In this document: in pieces, positions 7,555-14,438 of the stretch | Position numbering within the stretch: position 1 is the stretch's first letter | Layout of the letters: each line of letters opens with the position of its first letter | DNA from: TMED8 sp038125725 | GTDB lineage: Bacteria > Pseudomonadota > Alphaproteobacteria > Rhodospirillales > Casp-alpha2 | Length of the DNA stretch: 25,390 nt | Direction: 5' to 3' | Assembly (NCBI GenBank): GCA_038125725.1 | Contig: JAYPEK010000053.1 | Location: forward strand, 1-25,390 | Program-made: the position numbers and the translations under genes | The notes under the pieces: model-generated | Seen by the model: the letters and a program-made list of their open reading frames with translations, nothing else | What the model was told of the DNA's origin: nothing | The model's database searches: none

Positions 7555-8729
7555 TTAAACGACCTTGCTGACTTCGACCAGGAACGAATCCATTTCCTGA
7601 CCCAGCAGTTCACCCTGCTGGGAGAGCTCGTTCGCGGCGGAAAGCACTTCCCCAGCCGCATGGCCGGTTTCGCCGGCGGCCACGGTGACGCCGGAGATAT
7701 TCGACGTCACCTCCGAAGTACCGGCCGAGGCCTGCTCCACGTTGCGGGCGATTTCCTGGGTCGCGGCACTCTGTTCCTCGACCGCGGCGGCAATGGTCGA
7801 CGAGATCGAACTGATTTCATCGATGGTCCCGCCGATGGACTTGATCGCCTCGACGGCGTCGCCGGTGGCGGTCTGGATGCCGGAAATCTGAGTGCCGATT
7901 TCCTCGGTCGCCTTGGCCGTCTGGTTGGCCAGGTTCTTGACCTCGGAAGCCACCACCGCGAAGCCCTTGCCGGCGTCGCCGGCGCGGGCCGCCTCGATGG
8001 TGGCGTTGAGCGCCAGAAGGTTGGTCTGCTCGGCGATGTCTGTGATCAGCGCCACCACCTCGCCGATCTTCTGCGAGCTTTCCACCAGACCCTGCACCAT
8101 CTGGTTGGCACGGTCGGCTTCGTTTACGGCATTCGCCGCGACCTGCGTCGACTGCGTCACCTGGCGGGTGATTTCGCCGATGGAGGAAGAAAGCTCTTCC
8201 GCCGCCGCCGCCACGGTCTGCACGTTGGTGGAGGCCTCTTCCGCGGCGGCCGCCACGGTGGTCGCCTGCTCCGACGTGGTCGAGGCGGTGTTTTCCATCA
8301 CCTGCGCGGACGACTGCAACTCCGTCGCCGCCGCCGAGACCGACTGCACGGCGGTCTTCATGTTGCGCTCGAAGTTCTCGATCACCGCCTTGAACTTGGT
8401 GACCTTGTCCTTGATCGCGCCGTTGGCATTGTTGATGGCGCGAACGAACCGGTCAGGCCCTTCTCGACGATGGTGCGGAAGTATTCGTTGCGGGCCACGT
8501 ATTCCAGGCAGGCCTGCGATTCACGCACGTAGGCGTCGGTACGGTCGACCATGTCGTTGAGCGCGTGCTGCAGCTCGCCGATGGTGCCGGTCGCGGTGAT
8601 GTCAATGATCCGGGCCTCGAAATTGCCCTGGTCGATCTGTTTGCAGAGTTCGATGCAGCGCTGCAGTTCGGCTTCGGTATTGCCGCCACCGCTGCCGCCA
8701 CCGGAACTAAAGAGTGAGGATAAACTCAT
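7555..8729 (-). pseudogene. Cytoplasmic methyl-accepting chemotaxis protein interrupted by a one-base frameshift
   Basis: The gene starts at the ATG at 8729 (MSLSSLFSSGGGSGGG), inside the last codons of the PAS gene. The first frame encodes a HAMP-like region (AELQRCIELCKQIDQGNFEA) to VEKGLTGSF, then runs into nonsense and stops at 8382. The neighbouring frame restores the expected sequence at once (FVRAINNANGAIKDKVTKF, then VIENFERNMK). It continues through the whole receptor signalling domain, with the hairpin tip ITDIAEQTNLLALNATIEAA and GKGFAVVASEVKNLA, to the stop at 7555. The span is 1,175 bases, one short of a multiple of three. Adding one base near 8449-8452 gives an intact protein of about 391 residues without membrane helices. 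Cytoplasmic receptors of this kind signal through CheA/CheW. It is either a recent natural break or a sequencing/assembly error; the downstream half can start only at a GTG near 8385 without an obvious ribosome site. Confidence 0.82.
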
Positions 8730-9231
8730 CGTAACCGACACCTTTTTCCTTGAGAATATTGAGCAGCATGTTGGTCGACGCATCCAGGCCTTCCTTGCGG
8801 CTGCCATGCTTGGCTTCCTCCGCGAGAAGGTCCTTGTAGAGCGGCCTGATGATGTCGTCGAGAATCCGGCGGTCCGGGACGCGCCGGTTGGAATGATAGC
8901 CGATGATATTGCCGGAAGCGTCATAGCTGGGCGTAACGTGCGCGAGCACCCAATAGTGGTCGCCGTTCTTCGATCGGTTGACCACGTAGGCGAAGATTTC
9001 CTTGCCCTGCTGGATGGTGTCCCAAAGCAGCTTGAACACGGCGCGCGGCATCTCGGGGTTGCGAATCACGCTGTGCGGCGCGCCCAGGGCCTCTTTCTCG
9101 GTCATATCGGCCAGACGCAGAAATACGTTGTTGGCGTAGGTGATATGACCCTTCAAATCGGTTTTGAAGACGATGATCTCGTCATCGTCGAACATACGCT
9201 CGACGCCGGTCAGAGTTGTGTCTCGAGCCAT
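8707..9231 (-). CDS. Aer-like PAS sensor protein, partner of the adjacent chemoreceptor
   Basis: From the ATG at 9231 this is a 174-residue soluble protein with one PAS domain (about residues 12-120). The line DLKGHITYANNVFLRLADM, PHSVIRNPEMP and NRSKNGDHYWVLAHVTP closely follows the PAS domain of the redox/oxygen sensor Aer, which binds FAD. Residues equivalent to the Aer FAD-pocket segment RHPDMP read RNPEMP here, so flavin binding is not assured. The C-terminal part (about 121-174) is helical and charged. The stop codon lies 23 bases inside the downstream receptor gene, which implies translational coupling and suggests the two proteins form a split Aer-type receptor. I prefer this ATG to the TTG two codons upstream, because AGGGAAA is then properly spaced. 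Confidence 0.85.
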   Translation of the reverse strand: MARDTTLTGVERMFDDDEIIVFKTDLKGHITYANNVFLRLADMTEKEALGAPHSVIRNPEMPRAVFKLLWDTIQQGKEIFAYVVNRSKNGDHYWVLAHVTPSYDASGNIIGYHSNRRVPDRRILDDIIRPLYKDLLAEEAKHGSRKEGLDASTNMLLNILKEKGVGYDEFILTL

Positions 9232-9410
9232 TCTCAATGTTTCCCTATCATTGCGGACTTAGGTTTTCGGCCGTTTTATCGTTTTGCAGCCGTAACTTTC
9301 CTTCTTGTCTAGGCACTATAGAACAAAAGGCATAGTAAGAAAAGCCGGAAAGCTACTCATGGTTTATTTCGATTTCAGTGGAAACACCAGACGCAAATGG
9401 TCCCGACGGC

Positions 9411-11816
9411 TCAACCGCGCAGTTGAGCCCCGGTGCGCTGCTGCACGCTGGCGACGATGCGCGATGCCACGTCCTCGATCTCCGTTTCCGTCAGGGTCGC
9501 GTCCATCGGCTGCAACGTCACCGAAACGGCCAGCGACTTGCGGCCCTCGCCAAGCGATGCCCCTTCGAACAGGTCGAACACCGCGACCTCGGTGATCAGC
9601 GTCTTGTCCGCCGCCTTGACGGCGCCGACCACGTCCTGGGCCGGCACGCCGGCATCGACGACGAAGGCGAAGTCGCGCTCCACCTTCTGGTAGGCGGAAA
9701 GCTTCAAGTGCGGACGGGCGGCGCTTTTCTTCTTTTTCGGCTGCGGCAGGTTGTCCAGGTAGACCTCGAAGGCGGCGATGGCGCCGGCGGCGTCCATGTC
9801 GCGTGCCAGGCCCGGATGGATTTCGCCGAAACGTGCCAGGATATTCTTCGGCCCCTGGCGGATGACGCCGGAACGGCCCGGGTGGTAATAGGGCTGGGCC
9901 TCCTGCGCGACCTGCAGGCGGTCTTCGGGAAAACCGAGATCGGCCAGCAACGCCAGCGCATCGGCCTTGGCGTCGAAGGCATCGACGGGCCTGGGCGGCT
10001 GGTTCCAGTGGCGCGCGCCGGTGGCGCCGGTGCGGATGCCGGCGGCGACCATCGCCTGGTCGTCGGGCTTGTCGCCGGCGTACTGCGGTCCGACTTCGAA
10101 CAGCGCCGCATTGGCGATGCCGCGCTGGCCGTTGCGCACGGCCGCCGAGATCAGGTTCGGCAGCAACGACGGACGCATGACGTCGAGATCGGCGCTGATC
10201 GGATTGACCAGCCGCACGTCGTCCGAGATATCCGCGAAGCGCTTGGCGTCGGCCTCGGCCAGGAAGGAATAGGTCACCGCCTCGACCATGCCGCGTCCGA
10301 CAAGCGTTCGCCTGGCTTGCGAGCGCCGCCGCCCTTGGGGGCTCAGCGCCAGGCCGGGCAGCGCGCCCTCGTGGCGCAGCGGCACCACCGGAATGCGGTC
10401 GTAGCCATAGAGCCGCAGCACTTCCTCGACCAGGCAGGCCTCGTCGACGATGTCGCCGCGCCAGGACGGCACGCCGGCGACGAAATCGTCGCCTTGCTTG
10501 CGCACCTCGAAGCCGAGCACGCCAAGGATGCGCTCGATCTCATCCGCCGGCACGTCGACGCCGCCGAGGGTCTTCGGCCGGTCACCGCGCATGGTCACCT
10601 GGCGCCGCCAATCGGGTTCGGCGCCGGCGACGACAGGCTCGGACGGCTCGCCGCCGCAGAGATCCATGATCAGCCGCGTCGCGATCTCCATGCCGTCGAC
10701 CAGAAAGGCCGGGTCGACGCCGCGCTCGAAGCGGTAGCGCGCATCGGACATCAGGTTGAGCTTACGCCCGGTCATGGCGGTGCGCACCGGATCGAAGTAG
10801 GCGCACTCGACGAAGACGTCGGTGGTGGTTTCCGTGCAGCCCGATTCCTCGCCGCCCATGACGCCGCCCAGGCCCTCGGCCTTAGCGTCGTCGGCGATGA
10901 CGCACATTTCGGCGTCCATCTCGTAGGTCTTGCCGTCGAGCGCCAGCAGCGTCTCGCCGGCCTTGGCCAGACGTGGGCGGATATCGCCCTCGACGCGGGC
11001 CAGGTCGAACACGTGCAGCGGCCGGCCGAGATCGAAGGTGACGTAGTTGGTGATGTCCACCAACGCCGAGATCGGCCGAAGCCCGATGGCCAGCAGCCGG
11101 TCCTGCATCCATTTCGGGCTCGCGGCATTCTTGACGCCCCGCACCGTGCGGCCGACGAAATAGGGGCAGGCGTCCTTGGCGTCTTCGGGGAAGTCCAGGA
11201 CCACCTTGGTCGGGCTCTCGAAGCTGCCCGGTACCGGGTCGGTGTTCAGAGGCTTCAGCGTGCCGAGCCCCGATGCGGCCAGATCGCGGGCAATGCCGCG
11301 CACGCCCAGGCAGTCGCCGCGGTTGGGCGTGATGGCGATTTCGATGATCGGATCGTCGAGGCCCATGACCTCGACCGCCGGCGCGCCGACGGGCGCGTCG
11401 TCGGCCAGTTCGACGATGCCGTCATGTGCGTCCGAAAGGCCCATTTCGCGCTCCGACAACAACATGCCGCAGCTTTCCACGTCGCGGATCGAGGTTTTCT
11501 TCAGCGTGATGCCGGTGCCGGGCACATAGCTGCCCTCGGCGGCGAACACGCCCTTCATGCCGGTGCGCGCGTTGGGCGCGCCGCAGACGACCTCGAACGT
11601 TTCGCTGCCGGTATCGACCTGGCAGACGCGCAGCTTGTCGGCGTTCGGATGCTGTTTCGCCTCGACCACATGGGCGACGACGAAGCTTTCCAGCCCCGCC
11701 GCGCGGTCGGTGACCTTCTCCACTTCCAGCCCGACCATGGTCAGCCGGTGCAGCAGCGTTTCCAAATCGGCGTCGAAATCCAGATGGTCGCGGAGCCAAT
11801 TGACGGTGAACTTCAT
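9411..11816 (-). CDS. pheT: Phenylalanine-tRNA ligase beta subunit
   Basis: A full-length 801-residue beta subunit of the (alpha-beta)2 phenylalanyl-tRNA synthetase, which charges tRNA-Phe in the cytoplasm. The order is standard: MKFTVNWLRDHLDFDADLET and LTMVGLEVEKV at the start; the tRNA-binding OB fold at about 40-150 (VAHVVEAKQHPNADKLRVCQ); the B3/4 editing core near 210-370 (GVMGGEESGC, YRFERGVDP); the B5 domain around 400-475; the catalytic-like core (EEVLRLYGYDRIPV); and the ferredoxin-fold anticodon-binding domain at the end (YQKVERDFAFVVD to the C-terminus). The start overlaps the pheS stop as ATGA, showing translational coupling. It is the last gene of the rpmI-rplT-pheS-pheT cluster; no strong terminator is visible in the 179-bp gap before the PAS gene. 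Confidence 0.97.
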   Translation of the reverse strand: MKFTVNWLRDHLDFDADLETLLHRLTMVGLEVEKVTDRAAGLESFVVAHVVEAKQHPNADKLRVCQVDTGSETFEVVCGAPNARTGMKGVFAAEGSYVPGTGITLKKTSIRDVESCGMLLSEREMGLSDAHDGIVELADDAPVGAPAVEVMGLDDPIIEIAITPNRGDCLGVRGIARDLAASGLGTLKPLNTDPVPGSFESPTKVVLDFPEDAKDACPYFVGRTVRGVKNAASPKWMQDRLLAIGLRPISALVDITNYVTFDLGRPLHVFDLARVEGDIRPRLAKAGETLLALDGKTYEMDAEMCVIADDAKAEGLGGVMGGEESGCTETTTDVFVECAYFDPVRTAMTGRKLNLMSDARYRFERGVDPAFLVDGMEIATRLIMDLCGGEPSEPVVAGAEPDWRRQVTMRGDRPKTLGGVDVPADEIERILGVLGFEVRKQGDDFVAGVPSWRGDIVDEACLVEEVLRLYGYDRIPVVPLRHEGALPGLALSPQGRRRSQARRTLVGRGMVEAVTYSFLAEADAKRFADISDDVRLVNPISADLDVMRPSLLPNLISAAVRNGQRGIANAALFEVGPQYAGDKPDDQAMVAAGIRTGATGARHWNQPPRPVDAFDAKADALALLADLGFPEDRLQVAQEAQPYYHPGRSGVIRQGPKNILARFGEIHPGLARDMDAAGAIAAFEVYLDNLPQPKKKKSAARPHLKLSAYQKVERDFAFVVDAGVPAQDVVGAVKAADKTLITEVAVFDLFEGASLGEGRKSLAVSVTLQPMDATLTETEIEDVASRIVASVQQRTGAQLRG

Positions 11817-12889
11817 CGGTTCAGCCCTCCCACCACGCTGGGCACGTCGAGCGCGCTGAAGCCGTAATGCCGGAGCCAGCGGAGATCCGTTTCATAGAAG
11901 GTCCGCAGGTCGGGGATGCCGTACTTGAGCATGGCCAGGCGTTCGATGCCCATGCCGAAGGCGAAGCCCTGGTACTTGCTGGAATCGATGCCGCAGTTCT
12001 CCAAGACCTTCGGGTTGACCATGCCGCAGCCGAGAATCTCCAGCCAGTCGTCGCCATGGCCGATGCTGAATTCGCCCCCCTCTTTCGTGCAGCCGATGTC
12101 CATTTCCGCCGACGGCTCGGTGAACGGGAAGTAGCTCGGCCGGAACCGAGCCGGCAGGTCGTCGACGTCGAAGAAGGCGCGGCAGAACTCGATCAGGCAG
12201 CCCTTCAGGTGGCCCATGTGCGTGGCCTCGTCGACCACCAGACCTTCGACCTGATGGAACATGGGCGAGTGGGTGGCGTCGTAGTCGCAGCGATAGGTGC
12301 GGCCCGGCGCAATGACGCGGAACGGCGGCTCGGAATTCTGCATGGTGCGGATCTGCACCGGCGACGTGTGAGTGCGCAGCACCATGCGCTCGCCGTCGTG
12401 TTCGCCGGGCAGATAGAAGGTGTCGTGCTCCTGGCGGGCGGGATGGTCGGGCGGGATATTGAGGGCGGTGAAGTTGTGCCAGTCGTCCTCGATGTCGGGA
12501 CCCTCGGCGACGCTGAGACCCATTTCGCCCAGGATCGCCACCACCTCGTCGATGGTCTGGCTGATGGGGTGGATGCGGCCCTCGGTCTCGGGGCGGATGG
12601 GCAGGGTGACGTCGATGCGCTCTTGCAGGAGCCTGGCTTCCAGTTCGCTGGACGAAAGGGCGGCCTTGCGCGCCTCGATGGCGTCGGCGACCTCGGTCTT
12701 CAGGGCATTGAGCGCCTGACCGGCGGCCTTGCGCTCTTCGGCGTCCATGCCGCCCAAGCCCTTCATCAGCTGGGTGATGCGGCCCTTCTTGCCGAGCGCA
12801 TCGACACGCAGCGCTTCCAGCGCGTCGCTGCCGCCGGCGCCGGCGACGGCGTCCATCAGTTCCGATCTAAGCGCATCCAGGTCTTGCAT
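11813..12889 (-). CDS. pheS: Phenylalanine-tRNA ligase alpha subunit
   Basis: A full-length 358-residue catalytic subunit. The first 100 residues form the tRNA-contacting coiled coil (MQDLDALRSELMDAVAG, ALGKKGRITQLMKGLGG). The class II synthetase fold follows with motif 1 (HPISQTIDEVVAILGEMG), motif 2 around RTHTSPVQIRTM and FRVIAPGRTYRCD, and motif 3 FGMGIERLAMLKYGIPDLR near the end. The enzyme activates phenylalanine with ATP and, together with PheT, charges tRNA-Phe. It follows rplT after a 113-bp spacer holding two inverted repeats and precedes pheT with a four-base overlap. GAAGGGAAG precedes the ATG. Confidence 0.97.
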   Translation of the reverse strand: MQDLDALRSELMDAVAGAGGSDALEALRVDALGKKGRITQLMKGLGGMDAEERKAAGQALNALKTEVADAIEARKAALSSSELEARLLQERIDVTLPIRPETEGRIHPISQTIDEVVAILGEMGLSVAEGPDIEDDWHNFTALNIPPDHPARQEHDTFYLPGEHDGERMVLRTHTSPVQIRTMQNSEPPFRVIAPGRTYRCDYDATHSPMFHQVEGLVVDEATHMGHLKGCLIEFCRAFFDVDDLPARFRPSYFPFTEPSAEMDIGCTKEGGEFSIGHGDDWLEILGCGMVNPKVLENCGIDSSKYQGFAFGMGIERLAMLKYGIPDLRTFYETDLRWLRHYGFSALDVPSVVGGLNR

Positions 12890-12941
12890 CTTCCGTCTTC
12901 CCTTCGTTGACCTGCCGACCTAGCGTCCACCGCACGCGAAC

Positions 12942-12967
12942 GGGAGCCGCCGCACAGGCGGGCTCCC
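12942..12967 (-). other. GC-rich inverted repeat in the rplT-pheS spacer
   Basis: GGGAGCCCGCC and GGCGGCTCCC on the minus strand pair over about ten positions with one bulged base and a short loop. No U-run follows in the direction of transcription, so this is better read as an RNA processing, attenuation or Rho-related element between the ribosomal and synthetase genes than as a simple terminator. Confidence 0.4.
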
Positions 12968-12988
12968 ATTTAAAATCGCTTCGGTGAG

Positions 12989-13004
12989 GACGCTGGGAAG
13001 CGTC
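12989..13004 (-). other. Small perfect hairpin overlapping the rplT stop codon
   Basis: GACGCT-TCCC-AGCGTC forms a perfect six-base-pair stem with a four-base loop. It includes the first two bases of the rplT TGA stop (13003-13005). It may stabilise the 3' end of the ribosomal part of the transcript. Function is inferred only. Confidence 0.35.
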
Positions 13005-13368
13005 AAGCGGTCTTGGCGAGAGCGGCCTGTGCCTGATCCACCAAGCCCTTAAACGTCTCGGGCTCCTGCACGGCGAGGTCCGCGAGAATCTTGCGGTCGA
13101 CCTCGACGCCGGCCTTGCCCAGGCCGTTCATGAACTGCGAATAGCTCAAACCGTACTCGCGCGCGCCGGCGTTGATGCGCTGAATCCACAGCCGCCGGAA
13201 GTTGCGCTTGCGCGTGCGGCGGTCGCGATAGGCGTATTGCAGGCCTTTCTCGACGCGCTCCAGCGCGAGCCGGATGTTGTTCTTGGAGCGGCCCCGGTAG
13301 CCCTTGGCGAGCTTCAGGACCTTCTTGCGCTTGGCATTACGGGCGACGGCGCGTGTAGCACGTGACAT
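13003..13368 (-). CDS. rplT: 50S ribosomal protein L20
   Basis: A 121-residue protein, the usual length for L20. It has the basic N-terminal extension (MSRATRAVARNAKRKKVLKL, then AKGYRGRSKN) and the family core RDRRTRKRNFRRLWIQRINA, then YGLSYSQFMNGL. L20 binds 23S rRNA and is needed early in large-subunit assembly; in some bacteria it also represses its own operon. It lies 17 bases after rpmI with GGGAGAT as ribosome site, so the two are co-transcribed. infC, often next to this pair, is not in the window. Confidence 0.98.
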   Translation of the reverse strand: MSRATRAVARNAKRKKVLKLAKGYRGRSKNNIRLALERVEKGLQYAYRDRRTRKRNFRRLWIQRINAGAREYGLSYSQFMNGLGKAGVEVDRKILADLAVQEPETFKGLVDQAQAALAKTA

Positions 13369-13385
13369 GATCTATCTCCCGTATC

Positions 13386-13583
13386 TCAGGCGTAAGGCAT
13401 GTAGGACTTGACGATGCGCGCGTCGGGGGCGCTCAACATCACGGTACCGCGGGCCTTGCGCTTCATCTTCTGGGTGCGCTTGCGCAGGTTGTGGCGCTTG
13501 AACGCCACGCCGGCACGGACCTTGCCCGTCGCCGTCAGCCGGAAGCGCTTCTTGGCGCTCGACTTCGTCTTCAATTTGGGCAT
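13386..13583 (-). CDS. rpmI: 50S ribosomal protein L35
   Basis: A 65-residue, strongly basic protein of standard L35 length and sequence: MPKLKTKSSAKKRFRLTATG at the start and KRHNLRKRTQKMKRKARGTV in the middle. It is a small structural protein of the large ribosomal subunit. GAGAGGAG sits a few bases before the ATG. It is the first gene of the rpmI-rplT-pheS-pheT cluster, with a good sigma-70-type promoter about 85 bases upstream. Confidence 0.98.
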   Translation of the reverse strand: MPKLKTKSSAKKRFRLTATGKVRAGVAFKRHNLRKRTQKMKRKARGTVMLSAPDARIVKSYMPYA

Positions 13584-13668
13584 TTCGGACTCCTCTCTAT
13601 AATATGACGAGGTTCACGTTCAGGCGCTGGGGCATGCCCTTTCAGCCGCAGCCGCCCGGGAAGCGCGG

Positions 13669-13697
13669 TTTATAGCCGCACCGGCCGCCGGTTGCAA
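13669..13697 (-). promoter_or_regulatory. Sigma-70-type promoter for rpmI-rplT-pheST
   Basis: On the minus strand TTGCAA (13692-13697) and TATAAA (13669-13674) are separated by exactly 17 bp, matching TTGACA and TATAAT at 4 and 5 of 6 positions. Transcription would begin about 80 bases before rpmI. The leader contains the perfect palindrome GGGCATGCCC, whose role is unknown. Confidence 0.6.
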
Positions 13698-13751
13698 GGC
13701 CCCCGTCACGGCCCCGGATTGTCGCTTTGCTGTCATCGCCAAGCGCTATCC

Positions 13752-13765
13752 TTGACCTGAATCAA
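13752..13765. promoter_or_regulatory. FNR/FixK-type box upstream of the por operon
   Basis: TTGACCTGAATCAA matches the FNR/FixK consensus TTGAT-N4-ATCAA at 9 of 10 defined bases; TTGAC left halves are common among alphaproteobacterial FnrL/FixK sites. It lies 81 bases before porG. Its centre (13758.5) is 33 bp from the centre of a -10-like TATCTT (13789-13794), close to the class II activator position at -41.5. This fits activation of an oxygen-sensitive ferredoxin-reducing enzyme when oxygen falls. Confidence 0.65.
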
Positions 13766-13788
13766 GGCGCCGGGCCCCGCATGGCGGT

Positions 13789-13794
13789 TATCTT
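13789..13794 (+). promoter_or_regulatory. Candidate -10 element of the por operon
   Basis: TATCTT matches TATAAT at 4 of 6 positions and is placed as expected for a promoter activated from the FNR-like box. A start near 13801 would leave a leader of about 46 bases before the GTG of porG. Confidence 0.4.
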
Positions 13795-13846
13795 GAACGC
13801 CGGCTCAATCGAAGCCGAAATCCGCAGGACACAGGGGAGAACAAGC

Positions 13847-14407
13847 GTGTTCCAGATACGCATACACGGTCGCGGCGGTCAGGGTGTGGTGACGGCGGCG
13901 GAACTCCTGTCCGTGGCCGCATTCAAGGAAGGCCGCCACGCACAGGCGTTCCCGAGCTTCGGTTCGGAGCGCATGGGCGCGCCGGTGGTGTCGTTCTGCC
14001 GCATCTCCGACGAGGAAATCCGCCTGCGCGAGCCGATCCAGGAGCCGGACGCCCTGATCATCCAGGACCCGACGCTGCTGCATTCGGTCGACGTCTTCGC
14101 CGGGCTGAAGCCAAGCGGCTATATCCTGATCAACTCACGCCGCAGCTTCGAGGAACTGGGGATCGCCGATTTCGTCGCCGGCTTCCCGGCCCATCACGTC
14201 TGCGACGTGGGCGCCACCGAGCTGGCGATGAAGCATATCGGCCGGCCGCTGCCGAACGCGGCGCTTTTGGGCGGCTTCGCCGCCATTTCCGGCGAGATGC
14301 ACATGGAAAGCGTCGCCGACGCGATCATGGAGAAATTCCCCGGCGCCGTCGGCGAAGCCAACGTGGCCGCGGCGCGCGAAGCCTACGAGATCGCCGCCAA
14401 GGCCTAA
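13847..14407 (+). CDS. porG: 2-oxoacid (probably pyruvate):ferredoxin oxidoreductase gamma subunit
   Basis: From the GTG at 13847 (ribosome site AGGGGAG) this is a 186-residue gamma subunit of normal length. The frame is open further upstream to 13727, but that extension would run across the promoter and FNR-like box. Family marks are IRIHGRGGQGVVTAAELLS at the start, FPSFGSERMGAPV and the final NAALLGGFA segment. This subunit completes the active site and CoA-binding region of the multi-subunit enzyme that converts pyruvate, CoA and oxidised ferredoxin to acetyl-CoA, CO2 and reduced ferredoxin, or the reverse. It is first in an operon with the alpha, beta and delta-like subunits; the gap to alpha is 31 bases. 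Confidence 0.9.
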   Translation: MFQIRIHGRGGQGVVTAAELLSVAAFKEGRHAQAFPSFGSERMGAPVVSFCRISDEEIRLREPIQEPDALIIQDPTLLHSVDVFAGLKPSGYILINSRRSFEELGIADFVAGFPAHHVCDVGATELAMKHIGRPLPNAALLGGFAAISGEMHMESVADAIMEKFPGAVGEANVAAAREAYEIAAKA

Positions 14408-14438
14408 GCCCAGGCGCTGATGCAAAAGGAACCGAGAC

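Noticed and set aside
7555..8385. The downstream chemoreceptor fragment as an independent complete gene
   Set aside because: It would start at a GTG without a clear ribosome site, and the preceding residues in the same frame (INNANGAIKDKVTKF) continue the receptor seamlessly, pointing to a frameshift.
8707..8729. A second frameshift splitting one PAS-receptor gene into two
   Set aside because: The PAS frame ends naturally after YDEFILTL, and the receptor has its own ATG, upstream GGAAAAAGG and a sensible N-terminus. A 23-base overlap of two genes is simpler.
9270..9300. A FliA (sigma-28) promoter before the PAS gene, suggested by ACGATAA and GAAAGTTA
   Set aside because: The spacing between the two parts is about two bases short and the -10 lacks the leading GCC, so the match is not good enough.
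9378..11867. An 829-codon open frame on the plus strand opposite pheT
   Set aside because: The minus strand encodes a full, textbook PheT. The opposite frame has low-complexity Arg/Gly/His/Asp-rich sequence typical of high-GC codon shadows and no recognisable domain.
12942..12967. A Rho-independent terminator between rplT and pheS
   Set aside because: The stem is strong, but no U-run follows on the transcribed strand; it is listed only as an inverted repeat.
13727..13846. A longer porG start
   Set aside because: It would place 40 residues without family resemblance over the FNR-like box and promoter; the GTG at 13847 has AGGGGAG and gives the normal subunit length.
13584..13846. An infC gene, or remains of one, upstream of rpmI
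   Set aside because: The 263-bp gap holds promoters and the por leader only; no IF3-like sequence was found.
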